NCBI GenBank assembly: GCA_024305745.1
Contig: JAHRBS010000014.1
Span: 2,239,501 to 2,303,500, forward strand
Source of the DNA: Polyporus tsugae
Taxonomy: Eukaryota > Basidiomycota > Agaricomycetes > Polyporales > Polyporaceae
Direction: 5' to 3'
DNA: 64,000 bases
The notes beneath the pieces were generated by a model. That model did no database searches, was not told the origin of the DNA, and worked only from the letters and a program-made list of their open reading frames with translations. How positions within the stretch are numbered: position 1 is the stretch's first letter; each line of letters starts with the position of its first letter. This document shows positions 43,840 to 55,912 of this stretch, one piece after another. Position numbers and translations under genes: made by a program.

Positions 43840-44141
43840 TCTCTAGATGCCGACAACCCACCTCACCCTCAAAGCCGTTCGGACTCGTCATCCACTCCTT
43901 CCTCCTCCAATAGGCACCAACGCCACCTCGAGATCCGGTTCTATGACGGCAACATCGTCCGAGTCGTCGCTCGCGGAACCCTCTTCCGCATCTATCGGGG
44001 TTTTCTACTAGCCTCACCCACCGTGTTCTCCGACATGTTCGCCTCCTCTACCTCCAGCCTGGGCCCCGACGAGATGTTTAACGGATTTCCGGCGGTCCAC
44101 CTCTCTGACTCTCCTCAGATGAGGACGACGAGTGATAAGTA
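43840..44141 (+). pseudogene. BTB/POZ exon 1 relic (copy 10)
   Basis: An open reading HLEIRFYDGNIVRVVARGTL, FRIYRGFLLASPTVFSDMFA and AVHLSDSPQ covers most of a BTB exon 1, then ends without the DLAHLLR block. No exon 2 is visible downstream. It is head-to-head with copy 9, whose start lies 155 bp away, echoing the copy 3/copy 4 arrangement. Confidence 0.65.
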
Positions 44142-44531
44142 GTTTATTTGGTACACGCTTTCAACCAGCACAAATGTTTACAGCACGGCATAGGCAGGAA
44201 AGCTCAAGACGACAGAACCTGCTTCACATTGGAATGCATCGGGTGCGAACTCGTCGCATTGGCAGCAACGGTAAGTACAGTAATGCTAACACGGCGAGCT
44301 CTCCTCGGGTCTCGAATGGACGACGCCTCGAAAACATCGTGATTACGTAGTAACTTGAAGGCCTGTCCACAAACTTGATTCGGCCACCGTTGATCTGCGT
44401 GTAATGCACCAATACGGGGATCGTGTACATAACTTATTATTGTCCTCGAGAACCAGCGCAGAATATATACATAAGCTACAGGAAGAACAGGCAACGAAAC
44501 ATACCGGGCCATCGAAGTCAACATAGTTACA
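44142..44531. other. Spacer, nothing recognised
   Basis: TGCTAACACGGCG near 44285 recurs near 41713, upstream of BTB copy 8, so part of this stretch is probably an old BTB upstream region. Confidence 0.4.
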
Positions 44532-46139
44532 TCATGACCTAGTAACGTCCTCTCGAGAGCGGAGAGCAACCATTTGCGCAGAGTCGCGGACTTGAGACCA
44601 CGCGGCCCAAGCGTTCTCAGCATCATGGAATAAGGTCTCCAGTAGACGCCGCTGCTCCGCATCCACCATGATGTCGTCCAAGTCCTCGGTGAACTCGAGC
44701 TTCACCGCGCCCCGATCGAAATGCTTCCTATCCTTCAACTTCGCCTCCATCTTCTGCTTCCACGCCTTCCAAACGACCGTATTGTTCGGGAGCATCGCGT
44801 CCAGGAGCACGGACGGGTCATCGAGGGGATGCACTGAGGCGAGGACGAAGCAGGTGAATGCGACGGTCGCGGTCCACGTGCTGAGCTGGTACTTCTGGAT
44901 GTCGCTGTCCTTGAGCCGTAGCACCTTGAAGATGATCTGGGTCTGGATCTCCTCGCGGTCGATGGACGAGAGGTGGGTGTTGTACACCCACGAGGCGATG
45001 ACGGTCGCGATGAACATGATCTGGCCGAAGAGCGTGCCGAGTGGGATGAGAAGCAGCTGGACGAGGAACTGTCCCATGAGGAGTAGGGCGCAGGGCCCGA
45101 TGAGGTGCTGGCGCGGGAGCGAGAGCCATTGGCATATGCGCGAGATACAGGATCGGGGGAACGGCGAGGATGGGGGGTCAGTAGCCTGTACGATTGTTGT
45201 TCCCGTATCAGTGCTACTTCCTCGTTGGGGATGATGGGCATCGTCACCGTCCCCAGGCTGCCCTTCTTTGGTCTGGGCCGGTGTATTGTCCGAAGGCTCC
45301 GGCGTGCCGTACTGGAGGTAGAAGCGGCCTCGCGTGAAGGCGTTTACCGCGCCCTCGGCCCCCACCAAAACCACCAAAGCCCTGTCGCCCTTCAGCACGC
45401 CGTCACCGCGAGGCGCGTGTTCTGCAGGCATGGGGTGCTTGAACGTTAGCTTCCCGGAGCCGATGACGTAGCACGCGGACCCGTGCGCGACGATGCCCAC
45501 GGCAATGCTCGCAAAGCAGAACCAGTCCGCCACAAGCGCGCACAGGATGCACGCTCCGACGCTCACCAGGATCGGCAGGAGAGCGAAGTAGGCCGAGTGC
45601 TTCCGGCGGTTCGATAGTTGGGGGCGCTCGCTCTCCTGTGGGATATGCTGCAAATTGATGACGGTCACGCCGGTGCTCATGGTGGACCTCCCGTCCGTCC
45701 CAGCGAAAGGCCCACGGGTGAGCTTCATGGTCTCCGCCTTGCTCGTGATGAGATGCCCGAGGTGTGCCGTACGCGGGAAGTTCGTCCCAGAGTGCGCGGC
45801 GATGAACTGGGGACCCTCTGTGCCGTCGAGCTTGAAGAGCCGTGCGGGCTCGTGCTCGCCCTCGGGGAAGAGGCCATCGCACAGCATCAGGTTCGCGAGC
45901 GGACCGTACTGCTTGGCGATCTCGTAGCTGCCGGGGGTGTTGTACCACCCACCCCAGCGGCGGCCCGGGATGAGGTTCACGGTCGCCATCCCGGCGACCG
46001 AGCTGTCGCCGCCAAAGAAACCCGCGACGCCGGACGAGTCGAGCGTGAAGGCGGCATTGGATAGGGGGGGTGGGAAGACGGCGTTGTCATTGTCGGAAAG
46101 ACGAGAGATCTCGGAGAGAGTGTGGGGAAGAATAGGCAT
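44532..46139 (-). CDS. Membrane protein of unknown function, 535 residues
   Basis: A single open frame runs from ATG 46139 to 44532. About five hydrophobic segments are predicted: two near residues 185-235 (AYFALLPILVSVGACILCAL and the following FASIAVGIVA), two near 345-385 (LIGPCALLLMGQFLVQLLLI and FIATVIASWVY), and one near 425. A conserved-looking soluble part lies between them (GDGVLKGDRALVVLVGAEGA, AFTRGRF). The C-terminal ~90 residues are charged and helical. The protein reads like a conserved agaricomycete hypothetical; I know no function. The N-terminal ~170 residues may be extracytoplasmic or cytosolic; no signal peptide is seen. No lesion. Confidence 0.75.
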   Translation of the reverse strand: MPILPHTLSEISRLSDNDNAVFPPPLSNAAFTLDSSGVAGFFGGDSSVAGMATVNLIPGRRWGGWYNTPGSYEIAKQYGPLANLMLCDGLFPEGEHEPARLFKLDGTEGPQFIAAHSGTNFPRTAHLGHLITSKAETMKLTRGPFAGTDGRSTMSTGVTVINLQHIPQESERPQLSNRRKHSAYFALLPILVSVGACILCALVADWFCFASIAVGIVAHGSACYVIGSGKLTFKHPMPAEHAPRGDGVLKGDRALVVLVGAEGAVNAFTRGRFYLQYGTPEPSDNTPAQTKEGQPGDGDDAHHPQRGSSTDTGTTIVQATDPPSSPFPRSCISRICQWLSLPRQHLIGPCALLLMGQFLVQLLLIPLGTLFGQIMFIATVIASWVYNTHLSSIDREEIQTQIIFKVLRLKDSDIQKYQLSTWTATVAFTCFVLASVHPLDDPSVLLDAMLPNNTVVWKAWKQKMEAKLKDRKHFDRGAVKLEFTEDLDDIMVDAEQRRLLETLFHDAENAWAAWSQVRDSAQMVALRSREDVTRS

Positions 46140-47329
46140 CGTAATTTAGAGATAGAGCTGAGTCCTGATGGAGTGAAAGAACAATGGTGCGGTCCTCCCG
46201 GAGAGCTTGGGAACACTTATGCATCGAGGAGTCCCTTGCTCCGTGTTCGCAATCCACAAGCACTGTATGCGCCAGGCTGGCTTCTCAACATCATGGTGGT
46301 CTATGTGAAGTGGTGTACTGTAGGCTGATTGTCCACGAAGCCGGGACTATCTGTCATGAGACCACTGTTCCCTCAGCTGGAGGACGACACCAACACTCAC
46401 AGAGAGGCATTGTTGCGCTTCCGAGACCGGGTTGGTCCACCACGCAAAGCGCTATGGAATACGAAGCCGGTGTAAGCCGGTGTTTTCAAAAGGTAATTGA
46501 CTCTGCAAATACTTCAGTACAGATCCCGATAACGACTGCTTAGAGTCATGATGGGGGTGCACATAGGAAACGCTAGACCTCGTGTTAGCGGTGCGGCCTA
46601 TAAGATGAACGGCGAGGATGCAAAGATAGGTGACGTACTCGGAGACACGTGTCTACGAACCACAGACGGTGGCTTCCCTGTCCCAGTGGACGATTCCTCG
46701 TCGGTTCCGCCCTTCTACTTCACTCACTGCCTCAGGGTGGTGAGCGTGTTGGGCGTCACTGAGGAACGTGAAAGGGGGGCCTCATGCAGCATCGCCGAGC
46801 GCCGACGGGCACTCGCGGTGCGTAAAACTTGAGGCACGTTTGAGGTGTCCGGGGGCAGGGGAGGTATATTCACGAGTTTTGTTCCTCAAGCTGGTAGCCT
46901 GTCGATTGACGCTAAGAATGGAGAAGGGAAAGAGTCATGAGCAGAAAACACACCAGAGAACGTCTCTTGAGGAAAATGGGAGCCATGCGATGTCTGTTTG
47001 AAATGTAAGAAGTCCTGGAACATCGTCAGCTGCGCTCCAACGTCGCCATTAATATTATACCGAGCCGGTTGTCGTCACTCGGCAGAATCGAAGACCATGT
47101 GCAGCTTTCAGCAAGATAATGATAAAACACAAGTTCATATGGGAAAACATTCCGCAGACTCTCTTTTCAATTCCACGGCTAGTATGCACTGCATCAATGG
47201 GAAACGACCGTGGTCCCGTTTTTAGCGAATGTCTTGAGCATTTGGCCCATAACGAACGCATGGACACGAGGCAGGCATCTCTGCGAGATGTTGCGGGTAC
47301 GCACGGAAATAATCGAATCCGGAAACGAT
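46140..47329. other. No recognisable gene
   Basis: An open frame of 94 codons (46548-46832, plus) and others lack resemblance or splice context. Confidence 0.45.
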
Positions 47330-49330
47330 CTATGGGTTACTTAGTATTTGCTTTCTGTCAGTCACTAGCAGTCGACTCACGTATTGATTGAAATCAGTTG
47401 CGACAGAGTTGATGAACGTTATCTGTTGGACGCGATAGTCGTCCGGAATGACAGCGCACGTCGCATTAGACAAGTCAGAGGACAAGTTCGTGGTGCGAAC
47501 TAAATGAGGACCTGAGGGATTCCGCTGAACGTCAGCGATCGTCATGTCGCTTTGTAGAAAATCGAATGTACCTGATTGTCGGATTCGTACTGCGGCCAAG
47601 TCGTTTCTAACAGTGTGCCCTTCCGTTAGCGAAAGCGAGCGAGAACATTGGAACAGATCACGCACTATTCCATCGTTAGGCGTGCCGCTCACCGCGAACG
47701 ACACCCAGTAGTCCACCATGGCCCGAGATATCAGACCGCTCTCCGCATTCGCCTTCGCAATGGACGAGAAACCATATACGTACGGGACCTCGGCACCATG
47801 GTGCACTGCGAAGCGGCAAAACAGCGTCAATGACTACCGCAAACGTGATTTCGGACATGCTGAAGTACCTCCTAAGGAACGATCCGCCGCCGCCGCATTC
47901 TGGTCCGTGAAGATGTACCCATAGGCCCGCCGCCGCCTGGATCCACTGCCGTCGCGACGCCTGGAACGGCGGGTCGCCAAACACCGCCAACGCGAGCTTG
48001 TACAGGCTGCTGAGCCCGAACGTCTCGTTCCCCGTCCCGAATGGCGAGCCCAATGCGGGATCCCCGGAATACACCGCCAGCAATGTCTCCAGGTCCTGCT
48101 CGTACTGAGCTGTAAATTGCGGGGATACGGGCTATCGACAGCGAGGAAGATGTCCAAGAGTTGCGCAGGTATCCAGAGTTGCTGGGGGACGACCGCCATG
48201 CCCTCGTACAACACTGTGCCAGCAATGAATGGGATCTTGGAGAAGTGGCCCGCGGCGATAAGCTTGAGGGGTAAATCCGGGAGCAGACAGTCAGCGCTGT
48301 CGATGACCGGCACGAAGAGGACGAGATCGGACAGCACTGTTGCCGCCGCCTCCCAGGACGAGAGTAGTTCGGACGTAGTGGCGTTGCGCAAGCACGGGAA
48401 CGTCGATCCCCGCATCACTCCCTCGCATCGCGTGCCGTGATGTTCGTCGCAAACGCCTCCCACAAGAGGTCACGCCGGGATGTGTTAAACAACAGGAACG
48501 TCGTAGCGGAGCCCGACTCCATGATCTACGATGAGATCTCAGCGCGTCACCACAAGGAGAACCGGATCCGGCACTCACCGCACCTCGAACACCATAGTTC
48601 TCCAGGTTAGCGCTGAGGTACAAATCGGCAATGTTCAGTAAGGACTGACCGATGAGTTGTATCAACATACCTTGGTAGGATCTCCACCATACGCGTTGAT
48701 ATGTTTCTGTACCCATGAGATGGCGGCAAGCTGGTCTTTGAGCCCAAGGTTCAAAGAACCAAGATGCTCTGCCTCTGTTCCTTGCGGGAACCCGAAGGCC
48801 CGATACGACAGTTAAAGCTGACATAGACGGCATGTGTTCCCTAAATCGTACGATCAGTGAAAGTAACGGGATCGCTCGTGCATGGAAACGCACCCTAAGA
48901 ACGCTTTGTGCGAAATGCCAGTCAGCATCCAGTTACTCGCATGTGGACACATATCACATACGCCGGGCTACACGCAGGGCGCGCCGAACGCGGTGGCATT
49001 GAACGTAGGCACGCCGAAACTGTCCATCTCCATGGACGGGGCGAAGCGCAAGTCCCCGAGAGGCGGTTCGGCAAACGGTATCCCTGCGCGAACACAAGCA
49101 CCAGATGCGTCAACGACCCCGTACCTGTGCCACATACGCGTTTGTGTACTGACCTCCGAAGAACTCGACAGTGACATTGACCGCGGCGTCCGGGATGTCC
49201 CGGTGATGCTCGTCCCATTGACCTGGATCTTGGGTGCCGCCCCATCCGCTGACCATGGCGCAAGCAAGAGAAACAAGGTTGTCCACCGCAATAGGCGAGC
49301 GCCAAGTGGCGAAGTTGGAAAGGGTGTCAT
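47330..49330 (-). pseudogene. Type-B carboxylesterase/lipase, degenerate
   Basis: The ATG at 49330 begins a signal-peptide-like N-terminus. Family blocks follow: GIPFAEPPLGDLRFAP near 49070, VYVSFNCRIGP then FGFPQGTEAEHLGSLNLGLK near 48815-48745, ISWVQKHINAYGGDP near 48690, MESGSATTFLLFNTSRRDLL near 48500, IPFIAGTVLYEGMAVVP near 48210, and HHGAEVPYVYGF near 47800. The oxyanion-hole HGGG segment is not found. The nucleophile elbow expected as GxSxG reads GQSLLN. The frame shifts at CRIGP/FGFP (near 48800) and in the QAAAG/YGYIF stretch (near 47930). The catalytic His block is kept, and the Glu region reads LYEG in place of the usual DEG. It cannot encode a working esterase. Confidence 0.75.
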
Positions 49331-51213
49331 GACGTTGAGTCGTTGACGCTTGGAGGGGGAAATGAGAGAATCCTCGGCATACCTTTGTCATAGGGTGACG
49401 GAGGACTTTGTGGAGACGGGCCCGTACATAGTCAGCGATCCTCCATCAGCGAGCTCGGGACGCGGCGCGCACACAAATGGAGGAGCGCGATGGGGCCTGG
49501 ACTGAGAATAAAGATACAGTACATGGCGACTGAGCGAGGGTTCCGACCCGCAGCCTACTAGTGGCAAACGCACAGATGTTTCTCCCCACACGGGCCACAT
49601 CTAGGCCGTTTAGCGGAGACTTCAATTGCTATTACAGTTTCTACGGCCCTCAGCGGAACGTAAGTAAACGTTCTTGGCGAGAACGACGATCTCATTTGCT
49701 CACCAAGGAGCCCGCATGTACGCGTTGTGACTGCTATGCACCATGTTCCTTCGTCTTGTGTCTCATTGAAGCCACATCGAACCGTCCAAACTCATATCCG
49801 GTGGCATGAATCCTTGAACCTGTGGGTGGCGGATGGCCTGGCGCGTGAGTGACTGTTCGGGCAGTTGTGGGATTGAGATCGATCTATATCATGGCTCCTG
49901 GCTGTTATGTTCCCGTTGTTTGAGTAGACACTAGCTTGCCCCACAGTAAACCAAGAGGCGCTTCCGAGACGCATGGTCTGAGTCTGCATCGAACGAATGC
50001 AACATTCCCCATCGCGTAGATTTGCGCGTCGCGCACGCGTGCTCGGCTTCCACACCATCTATTCCGATCAATAATGCAATAATGGGGCCCTACGACATAT
50101 TCTACAGCGTTTCTCCCGAGGGAGCGACATGCAACACGTCTCATGCCAGATCCACCGACCCTTGGAACCGTGCCTGAGTATAATGGTACCACACACCTCC
50201 CGTGTGCATGCCGTATGGTGGCGGGTACGGTCACGGCCAAATGTCGACAGGTTTGTCCATGCCTGCGAGCCCCACAATTTGAATCGAGAGAACTTGGGAA
50301 CACACCTTCACAATGAGCCACCACATACGCCCTCGTCAGCACCGCCAGATCCACGGCGATCCACTGAGTTCGATAGGTCCGAGTCAACCTGATCTATCTC
50401 CTGCGAACGCCGCCTTCCACGGAGGTGTCATGAGCGGTTGACGACGATTGGTGATGGCGAACGCTGAAGGGAATAGATCACTCTGGAGATCCCGAGTCGG
50501 GAGCAAGTCACAAGAGACGAGTACAACCACTAACACAGAAACAGGGACACGGGGATCGAACGGGGATGTTGCTGTTGTGAGACTGGGAGAGGCTTCGGCT
50601 AGGAGTGAAGCCAAGGACTATGGTGGGCGAGAGGAAAGTTGTGGCCGCCAAGCGCCCGCGCCTGTCGCAGTACTCGTCTGGCACTGGAGAGGCACCTACA
50701 ACGAGGTATAAATCCTGATGGGCTAACAGCCCATGCAGGTTGCCAACCTCCCTTGCGCCCGGGGCAACGCGAACAGACAGCGGTGACGAGCGCGTGATGG
50801 AGCTGATGGGGGCCACGGAACAGTCACGGGGACTATGGGAAGCCGGGAAGAGACGTGAGGGCCGGTGAGCGGCGGGGCGGGAGTGAGCGGGTATGGAAGT
50901 CAAGTCGGCTGCGAGAGCAAGAGGTACGGGGAAACCACATGGTGTCCGTGCGCCCACGCCATCATCCACGCGCCCGCGCCACCATCACGTCTGGCGCCCC
51001 GCGCGAGCAGCTCGATGTCATATACCAGAACGATTGCCCTCATCCCCACAAGCACAAGTGAGAAGGCCGAGGGCCAGTGTAGAGGTAACAGAGAAGGACG
51101 CACTTAGCAGGAGGCTGACGGGCAAGGCGTGCATGAACCTCGTCTCCGGGGATGGTCGCGGAAGTTACCCTATGCATCTGAATCAATCGCGCAAGAGCGC
51201 GGATTTGTATGTC
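49331..51213. other. No supported gene
   Basis: Several 70-160-codon frames occur on both strands, without domain-like composition or splice junctions I could follow. Confidence 0.4.
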
Positions 51214-51263
51214 CGTTCCTGACGGCGCAGCGTGGACCGCACTGTGCTGCGCCGTCAGGAACG
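51214..51263. repeat. Perfect 18-bp inverted repeat (hairpin)
   Basis: The arms 51214-51231 and 51246-51263 are exact complements (CGTTCCTGACGGCGCAGC and its complement) around a 14-nt loop. Confidence 0.85.
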
Positions 51264-51271
51264 CACATCAC

Positions 51272-51480
51272 CAGATCGTGTCCAGCGCGTCATACTCATC
51301 CAGCGCGTGCCCCGCCGCATCGCCCGACTGAAAGTCCCAGAGATGCACCATCCAGCCAGCGGACGAGGGCAGAGTGTCTGAGAACGCCGGGGCGCCGTTG
51401 AGAGATGACGCTGGTGGGGCGGGAGGAATCACGGTCGCCGGGACGCGTGAGGGAAGGGCGGAGTACCAAGGTGTTGGGGG
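51272..51480 (-). other. Possible C-terminal exon of an unknown protein
   Basis: A frame ending at TGA near 51272 reads GWMVHLWDFQSGDAAGHALD then EYDALDTIW after a Pro/Ala-rich stretch. Composition is protein-like, but no upstream exon could be attached with confidence. Confidence 0.3.
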
Positions 51481-53574
51481 ACATTGAACTGATGTGAATA
51501 TCTATTTGTCATAGACATTAGTCGAACAAAACACATGGCGGCACGCGGTCCTTGGTTGCCAAGCATATGGTCCGAGAGAATCGGCGCATCCAGCCGAATG
51601 TTGAGATGTACAGGATCAAGATAAGCGTTATACAAAACGCCTTTCAGCCTCTGCCTATTGGAGGCGCTCTACCGAAGGTGGAGTGTATGTCTCGGGAGTG
51701 CTGTGAGCCCACATGAGCCATTTGACGGCTGGCAGAATAGGGTATGACGTACCACCTATGTTGCACGGGCCCGAGCTTTGTTCCCAGAGCGGAATGTCTC
51801 GGCGGTCCAACCATACAGCCGGTTGAGTGCAACCTTCAGCCTGCACGGACGAATCAAGATTGGGGGAAAAAAAAAAGTCGTCATCCACGTACTCATCTTG
51901 GTTCTTCGAGGAAACCACACAATCCATTCTCCCACCGTCCTGTACCCGGTTAATAGACGACTTCGGCGTATGTGTTTGGAATTCACCTTAACCAACAGGA
52001 GCACCTTGCTTCCGAAACACCTAGGAGGAACGAAACCCATTGGACCCAGTTTGGTAAACCCCAAGGCTTTCAAGGCCTACAACAGACGAGTTAGCGCGTA
52101 TTACGAGGGGCTGGAAAGGTTTGCGGACCTTTGCGAGCTGCCCGTAAGTGAGACGACGTCGCCCTTCTCCGAAGTCGTTCAAACAAGACACCAATACCTA
52201 GGCCGTTTGAGGATGATATGCCGGAGGTTTGAGATATGTTTGGCGTACCTTGTAGTGCTCGTCCGTCACAATGATATCGCCGGTCTTCCGAGTCATGGAG
52301 CCAGTCGAGGGAGGAGAAAGACTCTGGGAATATGAGTGGGGAACTTGAGCTTCCGCAGGTAGGAGGAACGACGCGGCAGGTCAAGTGCGACACCACACCC
52401 AACAGCACCGAGCACCGAACGTGCGTACAGCGCGTTCGGCGCTTACCGGTACCGTGTCCTGCTCTTGACCGTCGCATGTTCCCTCGCCAGACGACATCAT
52501 CTGCCATGGACTACGATTTGCATCAGCCTGCTTTTATCTCATGTCCCTTTCGGTCCCCTGCTGACCCGCCCTTTCAGGCTGCGCGCGCCGTGGCTCTTGT
52601 CGCGACACCCTCGTGGTCTTGAAGGGAGAATCCGCGCCGTCCTTGATACCAGCGTGATCGATGTCGGGCGAAGACTCGTTAGGCGGATCCAAGGTCAAGA
52701 TACTCGATGCAAATGTTTCCGGCGTCGGGGCTCTGGCGTCCGTGCGTGCGGTCGATAGCTTTTGGGAACAGGTGCGTTTGCGTTCCCCACGTCCTACGTC
52801 ATGAGCATTGTCTTCGATCACAGGCAGAGCGTGCCTGTGATCGGGGACCGATCCACAGTTCGATCGTGTCTTGACTGGTGGCTGTGGTGAGCCCACGAAC
52901 CGGCAGGTCTGGTCTGTTGATCCCGCCGTTCCCAGGGTAATGCCTACAACGGTCACTGACATCCCGACCGCGCCATAGATCACGGTTGCTATCTAGATCG
53001 ATTGTCATCGTGCGCGTTCTCTGCTTGTGTTTTCGTTTGGCCCCAGGTTCACGTGGTTGACATGTTATTCTGTCAGTGGATGGCCCGCCTCCCTTCAGTC
53101 CGCTGAGTCGTACTGTGCCATACCTGGACGAGTGTCAGTGGCATCAGGCATCAGGGGAGACGGGACATGCAGTGTCGCGCACATGTATGGCCATGACGCC
53201 GAAAGTCAGGTGGGATCGCATCCCCACCAGGCCCTTCTCATACCTTTGATGGCCGGCCCAAGGCCAAACGACACGTAGTGCCTCCGTCTGTTCTGGGCGG
53301 CTGGCCCCGACGCCGTGGGGCAATCATCGCCCCATTGCCGCGGCCGGTTCGGACCCGACTTACTAGCTGCATGTAGCCTCAGCAATATATATGCAATACA
53401 TCACCATACGCAGCCTGGATGCACGGAACTCACGGCATCCTGACCCGTTCCCAGGCAGGGTGTACGGAATGACGGTCTGAGGCCCCATTGGTCATTACAT
53501 CATGTCGACTCCCTCATCCGTGTTCTTACGGCCGTGTCATCAAACATGCGTTCATTACATTCTAAACTATTGTG
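51481..53574. other. Unresolved region
   Basis: Minus-strand frames at 51655-51927 and 52534-52983 (the latter starting with a hydrophobic GAVGMSVTVVGITLGTAG) could be exons of unknown genes. I could not join them. No repeat or element end was seen. Confidence 0.35.
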
Positions 53575-55912
53575 TCACACGTCAGTTAGGTCAATAATTT
53601 CCTGGCCCTTACTGTCAAGCTCCATCGCCTTGTCCTGCTTGGGCTTCGCCCACAGGGGTGCACGACTCGAACCTTGGACGAACTCCGGTACGTCGGCCGA
53701 GATCGCGCGCCGTGAACGCCATGCAGTGGTCAGCGCCATACTCGAAGATTCGGAATCGTCGTCGGAAATGGTGAGGGGGGTTGCATGCGTGTCGCCCGGG
53801 AGGTTGAGAATGTCGCCAGAGGTCAGAAGTGCCATGCGGCCGTCGTGAACGTCATGACAGGTTGTCGGCCGGTTCTTGGACCTCGGTGGGGACATCTTGA
53901 CGATCTCGGGTTCATCGTCGGACAACAGGGGCAGTGCGAGAGACGTTCTAGCCATCTTGGATGCAGAGTCGGCGCGCCGAGGAAGTGCGTCCGCGGAAAG
54001 CTTGCGCCGGCGCTTTGTGGTGGCGGGTCGAGCAGATGCGGGCTCCTTCTCGCCCTCGGTGCATACAGCTCGCTTGGATCGCGCGCGCGCGCTCTCGCTG
54101 GGCTTCGATTCATGAATGCCGCTGCCGTGGTTCGCGCGCCACGTTTCGAGCCACGCGATCGCCTCTCCAGAGCCCTGCAAGGTGTCCACGCTGGGGTTTG
54201 CGAGCAATAGAATCGGCGTGTCGCCCGGGATGTTCGACGATTGCTTGGGCAGGACGCCGGCCCACCGACTGTGGGTCTCGTGCCAGGCGAGAAAAAAGGG
54301 CGCGTCGCGGAGGAGGTCTAGCCATGGCATGGGAACTGGTGCGCCATCGGTGGGGTCGTCCAAGAGCGCGCAATTGAACAGGAAAATGTGTGGCGGCGTG
54401 TTGTGCTATAGATAGGTTCGCATTAGCGCGGGTTGCGATAAGATTGGTATCTGTCCTCGTACCTCGGTCCAGACAAGAATCCAGCGGTGCCGTTTGGGTG
54501 GGTCGTAGAGGGCGCGTGCGAGGCTGAGCTCGCGGGGGAGCGCCTGGCCGCGCGAGAGCTGGTAGTCGTGGAGTTGTTGTCCGAATCCTTGGCAGTGCAC
54601 CCCCATGACCCGCACAAACACGACGTCGTCGTTGGGGCACACCTCAATAGGACTTATCTCCCAAGGGACGGGGCTCCATACTTTGTAGGCAAATACCCAG
54701 CGCTCGAACTGGGTCGGTGCGGGGATGCCGCGCACTCGGGGGTAGTGGTACAGGTACAGGTCGTCGCGCAGGGGTATGGCGACCCGATCGATGAATGGGT
54801 GTTGACCGGCCTGTCGAATGCTTGGGAGTTAGCGATATAATATGACATCATAAAGAGCGCGGTAGGGCAGTACGGACCTTCTCCCACAAGATAATCAAGA
54901 TGCGGCGCACTTCAGGGCCAACGTTCTAAAAGAGGATGTGATGGGACATTGGCAAAGAGTGCACTGCCACAATGCTAACCTCGATTGCGAGCCTGGCTCC
55001 GACGTTCTCAGCGACCGTCACCCGCGTCTATGGTTCAAGCAGTGAGTACACGCTTTTGGAGGCCGATAATGAAATGGCTTACTGTCGCGCGATGGTCGCG
55101 GTCCTGTGGAGCTTGGGAGGAAGGGCCCTGGGCACGGTTCGCAGCGTCAGTGTGCGTTTGCCATCCGTCACAGTACCGTGTGGTAATGGACGTACAACCG
55201 CGGGTATGGCGTTGCATATCAGCTATGTGCATTCATCAGCCCGTTGCAGATAAAGGGTGGCGGCAAGAAGGAGGAACGCACTCCGAAAGGACGCTGTAAC
55301 TCCTTCGTGGCCATGGGGCGCGCGTCAACTGAGGCGGCCTTCTTGGGCTTGACGACCTTCCCCCCGCGGTTGGGTTCCTTTTGGGTGTTCGGAGGGTCGC
55401 GTGCGGATGCGTCCACCTCGTTCGCTTTCGCAGCAGCCTTCGCTGCACGCGCGCGCGCCTTCTTTTCGTTCACAGCGGTCTTGTCGGCACCTACGCGGGC
55501 TTTCTCGTTTTGACGGGCGAGCTGAGTTTGACGGTCTCGGTCGCGGATAGACTCGATTCGCTCGAGGTCGTCGTCGGTCGGACCTTGTTGCATCGGTATG
55601 TGGACTCTGTGACATGCGCGGCACTCGGGATGAAGTCAGATAAATTTCGGGGAATGTCGACGTGACGTATGTACTTACAAGCATGTTCCACGCGCCTGCA
55701 ATGCCATACTTGTAACAGAGGCGGGAGTCGAACGTCGCGGGCTGTCCACAGCGAGGGCAAAAGTTTGGAGCTTCGGGCTGGGGCCCGGCGGCGAGAAGGC
55801 AGGCGGTTTTCAACTTCTTGGAATACTTGACGTCGTCGTTGGGAGCATCGAGTCTGAGTTCTCCATAAACTGTGGGATTGTGGGGTTGAGGATAAGCACG
55901 GTAGAGTTGCAT
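53575..55912 (-). CDS. Lineage-specific protein with N-terminal Cys cluster, unknown function
   Basis: A multi-exon reading starts at ATG 55912 (MQLYRAYPQPHNPTVYGELR). A Cys cluster FCPRCGQPATFDSRLC follows near residue 53, then a basic Ala/Lys/Glu-rich stretch (~55590-55290). Short exons RVTVAENVGARLAIE and NVGPEVRRILIILWEK come next. A long exon (~54810-54464) ends ...RHRWILVWTE and joins HNTPPHIFLFNCALLDD, and the last exon runs to TGA 53575 with a charged tail ending EIIDLTDV. Introns at 54838-54880 and 54408-54463 have GT..AG ends and join in phase. The junction around 55220-55310 is not settled, so this could be two adjacent genes. I do not recognise a function. Confidence 0.5.

Noticed and set aside
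46548..46832. 94-codon plus-strand frame as a gene
   Set aside because: No resemblance, no splice context, and similar frames occur by chance at this GC content.
53785..54377. Plus-strand open frames
   Set aside because: They are shadows of the GC-rich minus-strand exon ending at 53575.
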